Assembly (NCBI GenBank): GCA_900555955.1
Contig: USNA01000006.1
Location: forward strand, 1 to 13,546
Direction: 5' to 3'
Source of the DNA: an uncultured Collinsella sp.
GTDB lineage: Bacteria; Actinomycetota; Coriobacteriia; Coriobacteriales; Coriobacteriaceae
Length of the DNA: 13,546 bases
Part shown: one piece after another, positions 1 to 7,123 of the stretch
Layout of the letters: the number at the start of each line of letters is the position of its first letter
Numbering within the stretch: position 1 is the stretch's first letter
Translations under genes and position numbers: made by a program
The notes under the pieces: generated by a model
Databases searched by the model: none
Seen by the model: the letters and a program-made list of their open reading frames with translations, nothing else
What the model was told of the DNA's origin: nothing

Positions 1-115
1 CGGGCCGTGTTCCGCTATGCGGTTGTCAATTTGCGAAAGAAATTATGCGTCACCTACTTTCATACGGCTGATTTCGACACTTTTCCGGATGTTTGCCGAA
101 TAATTGCCGCGTAAT

Positions 116-160
116 CAAGCGCCGTCTGCACATCATTTCGCAGGCGGCGTTTGATTTCTG
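116..160 (+). terminator. rho-independent terminator-like hairpin
   Basis: The left arm CAAGCGCCGTCTGC (116-129) pairs with 140-153 over 14 bp, including two G-T wobbles, around a 10-base loop. A T-rich stretch (TTTGATTTCTG) overlaps and follows the right arm. It lies 2 to 45 bases after the three possible stop codons of a gene entering from the left, the usual place for a terminator. The T-tract is interrupted, so termination strength is uncertain. Confidence 0.6.
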
Positions 161-187
161 TCCGCGCGCGCTGATAGACTCCATCTT

Positions 188-212
188 GCCCGCAAGGAGC
201 GGGCGCGTTTTA
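188..212 (+). terminator. second GC-rich terminator-like hairpin
   Basis: GCCCGC (188-193) and GCGGGC (199-204) form a perfect 6-bp stem with an AAGGA loop, followed by GCGTTTTA. It looks like a short intrinsic terminator placed in tandem after the larger hairpin at 116-153. It could end read-through, or a short transcript starting between the two hairpins. Confidence 0.45.
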
Positions 213-305
213 TCCAGAGTCGAGGTAGAGAGTTGGCTCCACGATCCCGACGCCAACCGGCCAAGAGGCACGGTGGCCCTGCCAACATCGATGAAAGGAG
301 TCCGT

Positions 306-728
306 ATGGACAATTTCTCTGTGCGCAGTGAGCGCAACTTCCGCAATCTGTCAGCCAAGCCAAAACGAATGCATCTTCTAGACGAGCCGAATGGCTACGC
401 CTCGGCCACGGTCAAGAGCAGCCTCTCCCACCAGATGCGCTTTACGATACAGAAGCTCGAGGAAGAGCTCTGCGCTGCCGGCAATCCACACGTACTGCAG
501 ATCAAGCTGCTTGGAGACGATTCGCGCGAGCCGTCCAGCTGGAAGCTCTTTGCCGACGGCGCGTGCGTTGCGGACGGATCGGGCGCCTTTGCCCGCGAGT
601 GCTTCTGCGAGGGAGCCGAGATGTTCCTGGACCTGTGCCGCGACGCCGTCAAGGCTGCCGAGCTGCGCCAGTGGAGCCAGAGGGAGTATGAGCTGCTGAG
701 TGCGGCCCGCGAGATTGCGGGGATGTAG
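306..728 (+). CDS. hypothetical protein, 140 residues
   Basis: I do not recognise this protein. The ATG at 306 is chosen because GAAAGGAG lies just upstream at proper spacing. An in-frame ATG at 93 would make 211 residues, but it has no comparable ribosome site and would read through two terminator-like hairpins. The product is soluble, with no signal peptide or membrane segment. Its middle alternates strand-like and helix-like stretches (HVLQIKLLGDD, SWKLFADGACVADG). The C-terminal third looks helical and is rich in charged residues and alanine. Three cysteines cluster around residues 107-119 without a metal-site spacing. It stands alone between the left-edge terminators and a convergent defence operon, so its context gives no function. 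Codon use is GC-rich at third positions, consistent with a real gene. Confidence 0.75.
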   Translation: MDNFSVRSERNFRNLSAKPKRMHLLDEPNGYASATVKSSLSHQMRFTIQKLEEELCAAGNPHVLQIKLLGDDSREPSSWKLFADGACVADGSGAFARECFCEGAEMFLDLCRDAVKAAELRQWSQREYELLSAAREIAGM

Positions 729-831
729 GCGGACGCAGGCGGTGCCATGGTGACGTGCGGCCGTTGCGCTCCGCCACTTAAGCCTCGTGATATCAAATGT
801 CAGTCAAGTTCATTAGCGCGGCAGAGCACTT

Positions 832-851
832 TATTTAGCGCCCGTTAAATA
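832..851. repeat. 20-bp near-palindrome in convergent intergenic region
   Basis: TATTTAGCGCCCGTTAAATA reads as its own reverse complement apart from a central CC and one mismatch pair (G opposite T). The two-base centre is too tight for a good RNA hairpin. A DNA-level dyad, such as a protein site, is the simpler reading. No function can be assigned. Confidence 0.35.
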
Positions 852-870
852 GCCAGCCATGCCACATCCT

Positions 871-912
871 GCCCCATCATTTCGAGTAGGGAATGATGGG
901 GCAGTCTTATTC
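871..912 (+). terminator. long hairpin between convergent genes, probable terminator
   Basis: GCCCCATCATT (871-881) and AATGATGGGGC (892-902) form a perfect 11-bp stem. A T-G pair and a C-G pair can extend it inward, leaving a 6-base loop. On the plus strand it is followed by AGTCTTATTCT, a broken T-tract. On the minus strand no T-run follows. It lies 143 bases after the 306-728 gene and 24 bases from the end of the operon, so it may serve both transcripts. Confidence 0.6.
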
Positions 913-925
913 TCTGTCAGCGTTC

Positions 926-3900
926 TTACTCCCCAAACCTATAGTCGTTGATGCCCAACGTGGAGCAGTTCTCGCTTATTGCTCGGACAGTTTGCACGGG
1001 GATTCCGTCTTCGACATGAGCGGAAACGCTAAACGAAAGCTGTATGTCGGCACCGCCCAGCATGTTTAGCTGACTCACTACTTCGTCCATGATGGTCTGG
1101 ATGTTGCGATTGACACGAGTGTTGTCGAGCTTTGCCGTCATATGGAAGGATGTCTTTTGCCTCGCGGGCTGCACCACCACTGGCGTCGTGTCGACAACCG
1201 TGGTCCTGCCAGTTCCGTCCGTCACCGTCTCGCTCGTCGTAGGACCAAACGCAATTCCATGCCCGCCGCCATCGGAGCCCTGCCCAGCCTCCGCAGCCGC
1301 AGTGCGAGCAGCAGCCTCTTCCTCTTCAATCTGCCTTGTTGCTACGGCCGGTTTTACCAGCAGGTCGCTCTCGTTGATAAATGTCTTCTGCTCACCAAAC
1401 GTCAGCTCCATATAGCGATCGTCCGAGAAGCCTGCAGCAAGGCCAAAGTATTCCTTTGAGCCCAGGCCCCTTTGAATCGCGTCCTCGAGCACGCCATAGC
1501 ACGACAGCCTGGGAAGATAGCAATAAGAGCACAGGAACTCCCACAGACGCTTAATCTGGATGTGGTCCGCTTCCTTCCAGAGCACTCGATCGAGCTCCAT
1601 CTTAAGCAGGGCGGGTGCCCAGGTCTTGATGGCCGCCTCATCGGAAACAAGCTTGCGCGCCATCTTGGCAACGATATTTTCGCCGCCGCCCTCAACGTGT
1701 TCTGCTTCCCAAACGATATCCATCGAGTCGCTGAAAAGGTCAACACGCGGATAAATAAGCCAGCTATAGGCCTCCTGGATCTTTATCTCGAGCGATTCGT
1801 CGGCACGTCTCACACTCTGGTCAGTCTCGCGCGTCTGTGCCACGTCAAGGTTCAGCGACTCGCGATCTTTCTTGATGGAATCCCAAGCAAGGTATTGTTT
1901 CGCCTCACTTAGGAGTTGTGCATAGTACGATGCGTCCGCAGCGGCGAACACAACCATATTCTTGTACGTACGCGGAGACGTACCGCGATTTGAGAGTATC
2001 TCCGATGCCAAGGTGAGCGCCGCGGAATCGGCCGTTTTTCCACGGTGATTGGCAGACGGCGTCAGCACCACCAGGCGCAGCGTCTGATCATCCGGAACGT
2101 CAAGCGAGCTTGCGGGACATACATGAATGCCCGAGAAGGGATCGATCTTGCGCAGTCTCTTTAGGCGACTCTCAACTTCATAGAGCGCCTCAGAGTCCTT
2201 GACCTGCTGGGCGCGGTCATCGGCAACTTTGCGCAACGTGGGACGAGTGTCATACCAAAAACGATTCCCGTTGACGTCGCTATAGAGGAAAGACGAGGAT
2301 GTCTGCAGCGTGCCCAGGGCATCGTTGAATACGGAGATGTTCTCGCCAGGCTGAACCGTGCCCAAGCGAATATGCGCACGCTCGATACCGCGGACGGATT
2401 GACCGCCCACGTCGGGAGCACTGCCGAGCATGATGGTACGTGCGACGCGACGCGAAGCCAAAAGATTGCCGTAACGAGTATTGTTGCCGTCATTGCGATA
2501 CGGAACGGACTGCTTGCCGTCGATCTCGGAATCAACAACTGCATTCCAGTTGTCATCAAGATAGCGCGTGAGCTCATCGCGCACGCCAGGCACATCGAGG
2601 GGGAACGACCCCGGCATAATCATCGGCGAAGGATCCTGGTTCATCCACAGCTCGTGGATAACCGACGCCATTAAGCGCAACACGCCACGGGTACGTTGAA
2701 ACTTTTCGAGCGTTGCCCAGTCCTCGTAGAGACGGTCGAACACTTCAGGGTGAATCGGATAGCAGGAAACCATGCGATCGCGGTATTCAAGCTCGCGCGA
2801 CTCCACCGGGAAGTCTGAAGTATTTTCGTTGTACATCTTGCTAAATGTCGCGCACACTTCATCGCGAGCGGCATCATCCTTGCAGTCAAGGAAAAGCCTG
2901 CGGCGCACAACCTCGAATCCTTCGTTTGCCGCCACGGGCTTCCAAATAGCCTCCATGCGCCCAAAGGTATGCTCAATCTGCTCCAAAGCTCGCTGGCCCG
3001 CCTCGCCACCGATCTCGTTGTCAGATTCGGGGATAGAGGCTACGACCAGGCTGCGCTTCGAAGCGCGTGCTGCCTCGGTGAGCTCCTGGATAAAGGTGAT
3101 GAAGTTGTCGAAGCTGCCAGCGTTAAGCCCATCGACGCCATAAATCTTCTTGGCATAGGCAACGAGCTCGTCCATAAGGACAAGACAGCAGCCGCAATCG
3201 TCGAATAATTCAGTCAGAGCAGCGGATCCCGGCGAGACGCCCTTCTTATCAGCATCTTTCACATAGTCGTAGAGCTCGGGCCTGCCAGCGGATTCTGCAA
3301 GCTGGTATGCCATATGACCCCAAAGCGTGTTGACCATGATGCCGGGCATAGTAGCCGGGCGCATGGCTTTTGCCGGATTGATAGAGGTGCCCACGAGCAC
3401 AGCAACATGCACCTCAGGGACTTCGGTAACGCCCGCCTCCTCGAGCACGGGCGCGAGGTTGGCAATCTGCCCCACGCGGGAGCGGCTGCGCATCATGTGG
3501 TAGAGAGCGAGCATGCTGTGCGTCTTGCCGCCGCCGAAGGCCGTCTTGAGCTGGATGACGGGCTCACCGTCGAGGCCGCTCACGCGGCGCAACGACTGCA
3601 CGAGCAGGCCCTTCATGCCTTCGGTCACATACGTTCGATTGAAGAATTCGACCGGGTCGCGGTACTCCAGCTCGCCCTTGCCGCGCGCCACCTGGGCAAG
3701 GTCCGCAGCAAACTCAGCGTTTCTATAGCGTCCCTCGGCGACATCCATATGGGGTTCCATGACATCGCGCCAACTAGGCAGGCCACGCACGGCCTTGGTT
3801 TGCTCGAGTGATTTCCTACGAGGTGCCGGGGCATCCACGCCAGCATCAACATTTGTTGTCACTGCCGTCGAGCCGTCGGCGCTGCCATAGCGAACCTCGC

Positions 3901-4339
3901 GAAGCATTGCGTTGAGTTGCGCCGTGGTATCCTGATCAATCTGCTCAGCCAAACGACTCATGGTATCGAGCGCACGCCATGCGTCGCTGTCCGAGATGCC
4001 TCCCATACCGCGATGCGCAACCTTGTTGCGAACGCCCTTGAGCTCCATGACGTAGTTCTTGCAATCCTGAGGCAACCTAAGGCGAAAAACATCGCGCCAG
4101 TTGATGTCAACGAGCAGCAAGCACAAGGCAATATCGAGCGAGTCGGCAAGAGTGGCATAGTCACCCGATGCTGGCAGGTTGCGCTTTTGGTCGTCGTAGA
4201 GCTTGTTGAGCACGCCGACCTGCCAAAAATCATTGCCGTATGCCTGGGTAAGCTCGCGCATCACATAAGGATCAAGGGCCTCGAGCAAAAGGTCAAAGCC
4301 CTTATTGAGAAGATCGCAGTTATTAGCGTTGTTCTCCAT
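926..4339 (-). CDS. DUF499 AAA+ ATPase with N-terminal Swt1-like HEPN domain
   Basis: This 1137-residue protein is the last gene of the operon. Residues 1 to about 125 resemble the Swt1-type HEPN domain and contain RNKVAHRG, which gives the R-x4-H motif (R104, H109) of HEPN ribonucleases. The ATPase core follows: Walker A AFGGGKTHS at 267-275 and Walker B LVLMDE with D390 and E391. An acidic, alanine- and glycine-rich linker separates the core from a C-terminal domain (SFHMTAKLDNTRVNR onward) typical of DUF499 proteins. DUF499 is also the family of the BREX ATPase BrxC/PglY, so a motor or scaffold role in DNA defence is likely. The ATG at 4339 is preceded by AAGGAG at good spacing. It starts 18 bases after the methylase stop, so the two are co-transcribed. 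DUF499 assignment is firm; HEPN activity is inferred. Confidence 0.9.
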   Translation of the reverse strand: MENNANNCDLLNKGFDLLLEALDPYVMRELTQAYGNDFWQVGVLNKLYDDQKRNLPASGDYATLADSLDIALCLLLVDINWRDVFRLRLPQDCKNYVMELKGVRNKVAHRGMGGISDSDAWRALDTMSRLAEQIDQDTTAQLNAMLREVRYGSADGSTAVTTNVDAGVDAPAPRRKSLEQTKAVRGLPSWRDVMEPHMDVAEGRYRNAEFAADLAQVARGKGELEYRDPVEFFNRTYVTEGMKGLLVQSLRRVSGLDGEPVIQLKTAFGGGKTHSMLALYHMMRSRSRVGQIANLAPVLEEAGVTEVPEVHVAVLVGTSINPAKAMRPATMPGIMVNTLWGHMAYQLAESAGRPELYDYVKDADKKGVSPGSAALTELFDDCGCCLVLMDELVAYAKKIYGVDGLNAGSFDNFITFIQELTEAARASKRSLVVASIPESDNEIGGEAGQRALEQIEHTFGRMEAIWKPVAANEGFEVVRRRLFLDCKDDAARDEVCATFSKMYNENTSDFPVESRELEYRDRMVSCYPIHPEVFDRLYEDWATLEKFQRTRGVLRLMASVIHELWMNQDPSPMIMPGSFPLDVPGVRDELTRYLDDNWNAVVDSEIDGKQSVPYRNDGNNTRYGNLLASRRVARTIMLGSAPDVGGQSVRGIERAHIRLGTVQPGENISVFNDALGTLQTSSSFLYSDVNGNRFWYDTRPTLRKVADDRAQQVKDSEALYEVESRLKRLRKIDPFSGIHVCPASSLDVPDDQTLRLVVLTPSANHRGKTADSAALTLASEILSNRGTSPRTYKNMVVFAAADASYYAQLLSEAKQYLAWDSIKKDRESLNLDVAQTRETDQSVRRADESLEIKIQEAYSWLIYPRVDLFSDSMDIVWEAEHVEGGGENIVAKMARKLVSDEAAIKTWAPALLKMELDRVLWKEADHIQIKRLWEFLCSYCYLPRLSCYGVLEDAIQRGLGSKEYFGLAAGFSDDRYMELTFGEQKTFINESDLLVKPAVATRQIEEEEAAARTAAAEAGQGSDGGGHGIAFGPTTSETVTDGTGRTTVVDTTPVVVQPARQKTSFHMTAKLDNTRVNRNIQTIMDEVVSQLNMLGGADIQLSFSVSAHVEDGIPVQTVRAISENCSTLGINDYRFGE

Positions 4340-4357
4340 GGTTTATCTCCTTGGGAC

Positions 4358-7123
4358 TTAATCGAAAAGCGAGTCTTGCATGGGACGCTCGACAGCAAGC
4401 TGCGCAGCCTTTGACTGAATCTCGGGCCATGCCGTAACAAGCGAGTTGTACGCGAAGGCCTCCTGTTGCCAGTTGCGCTTGTCCGCAATGGTAAAGAGGC
4501 GATACGCCAGCGCCTTGGCACCATCCGCACGGCCACCAAGTGTCTGGCTAACGATCTTGGCGCAAGCCGTAACACCGCCCTCCTCGAGCGCATGCGTAAG
4601 CTGCTGGGTCGTAAGCCAGGTAGGCGCCTTAAAGTCAACGCGCTCCGACACCTCGCTACGATCGAGCAAGTGCACATTGCCCTTAACGGAAGCAAGAAGC
4701 CCCTGTGCCGCTAAACCTTCGATAGAGACGTTCTTGGCGCGGGCGAGCACGTCGGCTTCGCCGAACTTAATGGTGTCAAAGGCTTTCTGCGTATAAAGAT
4801 CGACACAGAAACGGCTCTCACGATCGAGCTCGCCATCCTGGTCGCTAAAGTACGCATCCACCTCTTGGTTGATAAGTTGCAGCGCTGCACGCACCGTCAT
4901 GGGGCTACCGTCGGCCTCGAGCACCTGGCTGTAGCGCGAATAAACACCGATACCGGGGCCAATAGCCGACTGGGCAAGGTCAACCGGCGCGATATTCGAA
5001 GAACGAAGTTCATCGAGCGCGGGCCCAAGTTCGCGCTTGAGCGCCATCACGAACTCGCGGCGCGTTCCCATAGGCGCATCCTCGGGACGTTTGCGGCAGA
5101 CGAGGACGATGGAGGACGCGAGTGCGTTAGTACCAGATGCAATCATGCGCGTCGCCATCTCTGTACGAATAGGCCAAGTGCCTGTAATGGAGAATCCCGC
5201 GCGGATGACAGCAGAGAGCATCGTCTCCCAGCCAGTCGACGCAGTGGACTCCACATCATTCTTGGTCTCAGTCTCGCTCTGCTTGAAGGCATAGTAGATG
5301 GTCACAGGCACACCCTCACGGGCGTATTTATATACCTGCTTGAAGGTGCTAAACATACCCTCCTCGAAAAATGTCCTCGCGCCTTCCTTGCCACGGTTCT
5401 CACGATAGGGCGTGGCCACGAGCTCTTCATGCTTGGGTACGAGCATGGTGCTGAAAAGCTTAGGATAGGTGCGCCTTAGCGACTGACGCAGCCAGACATA
5501 GAAGAAGTCGGACAGGTCTGCGTAACCGATGTTGTCGTAGTAAGGCGGATCAGTAGAAATAATGATATTCCGCATCCCATTATCACTTTGAGCATCCTTT
5601 TGGCAGGCAACCCCTGGTATTCCGGTAGGTAGAAACGGAAGAGCTTCATGAGCGTATTGAATAGCGGCCTTTGCAGATCCTGTCGAACCGCCCATAATAT
5701 TAGCTTCTGCATAGTCCCATAGCATCGGAATGGCTTGCCGCCCAAAACAATGCTGAATCTTTTCTCCAACGCCATTCCAACGGCATAAGGAATTATCGGT
5801 CATGGCCAGCCTGTCAATTGCAAGGCCAAGGTATACGCCGATAGCCTCGCCATAGGCGCGGGCACCAGTGCCGCCCTCGTCAAGGCCTTGGCCATCACCG
5901 GAAAGACCGGTCGCCACAGCATCCGCCTCGGCTTTCTTCTGTGCCTCGCCCACGAGTGCTGAGAACGTCGTCAACGCCGTCAGCTGTCGATTGGTGAAGA
6001 GCTGCGAAAATGTCGCTAAGCCATAGTTTGGCGTCTTAAAATCTCTGGGGTTCGACGCGATGTCAGCGTCAGGATAGTCATCGGGTTTGGGAACGTTAGC
6101 AATTGCCGCTTGCTCTATAGAAGGCGCACAGTAAATCCTTCCCCGCTTGCCCTCAGCGACAATGGTCATGAGCTTCTCGCCCATTCGATGCTCACGCCCC
6201 TCAGAGCGAATATACTTGAAATCAATCGGCGCGCCGCAGTGCACGCAAGTCGCGCCACGTCGGTTCACCGTGCCATCTTTTGTTGCCTTTCCGGGCTCAA
6301 CCTTAAAATGAACTTCGCCGCCCTCGCAATGAGGCTCGACGTGCCATTCCTTTCCTTTTTTCTTGGACAAGTCGAACGAACGCACGAGAATTGCCTCGTG
6401 TCCACACGCGGGATTGGGACACTTAACCGTGCGCGCCCAGAGCCACGCAATGACGGTGGCCTCGCCGCCGCCCTGTTCTGCCGGCACCTGCACTTTGGGG
6501 TACAGGTTGCCAATACGACGTTGAGCTTCTTCCTTCATCCAGGTGCCATAGTACTCAACATCGGCAGCCAAACCAGCATTACCACTCCAGCCTCCATTGG
6601 TCAGCTTGCCACGGGCCTCGGGGTTAACGGCGGTCTTGTCCGCGAACAGCGGCGGAATCTCAATCATTGCCTTATTGATGGTAACGGCCACCGGATTGAG
6701 GTCCTGCGCATATGCCTTAAGGCCCAGACGCTGCGCCTCCAACGGAATGGCACCTCCGCCTGCAAAGGGATCCAGCAGGGGCGGCAAGTCGTCGCCCATC
6801 GACTTTTTAATCTCGGCCTTGGCGGCATTAAGCACACGATCGTTATTGGAGTTCTCCCACACCACGAGCTCGCGCAGGATGCCGAACAGGCGCTCGCGCT
6901 CGGCAGGCTGCTCCTCCACGGTGGGGAACTTCTCGGGATGCGCCGATGGATCGTCCACCAGCGACGACCAGATAACTGCGCGCGCCGCGGCCAGCGGGCG
7001 ACGGGCCCACCAGAGATGCAGCGTCGAAGGATGCCCATGGCGGATGGACTTCTCACGTGCAGACGCCGCATTGATATCGTCGAGCGGCAGCGCCACCTCG
7101 ATGAGCTTCTTCTTTACTGCCAT
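4358..7123 (-). CDS. DUF1156/COG1743 adenine-specific DNA methylase with zinc ribbon
   Basis: This 921-residue protein is a predicted N6-adenine DNA methyltransferase. Residues 8-58 form the DUF1156 block, including HPSTLHLWWARRPLAAAR. The SAM-binding motif DPFAGGGAIPLEA is at 118-130 and the catalytic DPPY is at 525-528. The roughly 400 residues between them hold cysteines at 235, 240, 266, 293, 296 and 332 that fit zinc ribbons. This region probably contributes to target recognition. The start at 7123 is chosen because AGGGAG and AGGA lie just upstream and because the family begins near the KKLIEVALPLDDIN stretch. An in-frame upstream start at 7306 would overlap the helicase gene by almost 200 bases. 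The chosen ATG overlaps the helicase stop by 10 bases, implying translational coupling. It probably marks host DNA for a defence system. Target sequence is unknown. Confidence 0.93.
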   Translation of the reverse strand: MAVKKKLIEVALPLDDINAASAREKSIRHGHPSTLHLWWARRPLAAARAVIWSSLVDDPSAHPEKFPTVEEQPAERERLFGILRELVVWENSNNDRVLNAAKAEIKKSMGDDLPPLLDPFAGGGAIPLEAQRLGLKAYAQDLNPVAVTINKAMIEIPPLFADKTAVNPEARGKLTNGGWSGNAGLAADVEYYGTWMKEEAQRRIGNLYPKVQVPAEQGGGEATVIAWLWARTVKCPNPACGHEAILVRSFDLSKKKGKEWHVEPHCEGGEVHFKVEPGKATKDGTVNRRGATCVHCGAPIDFKYIRSEGREHRMGEKLMTIVAEGKRGRIYCAPSIEQAAIANVPKPDDYPDADIASNPRDFKTPNYGLATFSQLFTNRQLTALTTFSALVGEAQKKAEADAVATGLSGDGQGLDEGGTGARAYGEAIGVYLGLAIDRLAMTDNSLCRWNGVGEKIQHCFGRQAIPMLWDYAEANIMGGSTGSAKAAIQYAHEALPFLPTGIPGVACQKDAQSDNGMRNIIISTDPPYYDNIGYADLSDFFYVWLRQSLRRTYPKLFSTMLVPKHEELVATPYRENRGKEGARTFFEEGMFSTFKQVYKYAREGVPVTIYYAFKQSETETKNDVESTASTGWETMLSAVIRAGFSITGTWPIRTEMATRMIASGTNALASSIVLVCRKRPEDAPMGTRREFVMALKRELGPALDELRSSNIAPVDLAQSAIGPGIGVYSRYSQVLEADGSPMTVRAALQLINQEVDAYFSDQDGELDRESRFCVDLYTQKAFDTIKFGEADVLARAKNVSIEGLAAQGLLASVKGNVHLLDRSEVSERVDFKAPTWLTTQQLTHALEEGGVTACAKIVSQTLGGRADGAKALAYRLFTIADKRNWQQEAFAYNSLVTAWPEIQSKAAQLAVERPMQDSLFD

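Larger units (their letters stand above)
1..305. other. left-edge region without a convincing complete gene
   Basis: No complete gene is supported here. One plus-strand frame is open from base 1 to a TAA at 112-114 and could be the last 37 codons of a gene entering from the left. Another plus-strand frame is open to 101-103 and a third to 69-71, so I cannot decide between them. Two terminator-like hairpins follow (116-160 and 188-212). This suggests that a plus-strand transcript from outside the window ends here. The rest, 213-305, leads to the ribosome site of the next gene and shows no clear promoter. A frame in line with the next gene runs back to an ATG at 93, but that stretch crosses both hairpins and is unlikely to be translated. 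Confidence 0.5.

Noticed and set aside
1..114. 3' end of a gene entering from the left on the plus strand
   Set aside because: Three frames are open for 69 to 114 bases and none has a recognisable protein end, so the correct frame cannot be chosen.
93..305. N-terminal extension of the 306-728 gene by 71 codons
   Set aside because: It would run through two terminator-like hairpins, and GAAAGGAG lies directly before the ATG at 306.
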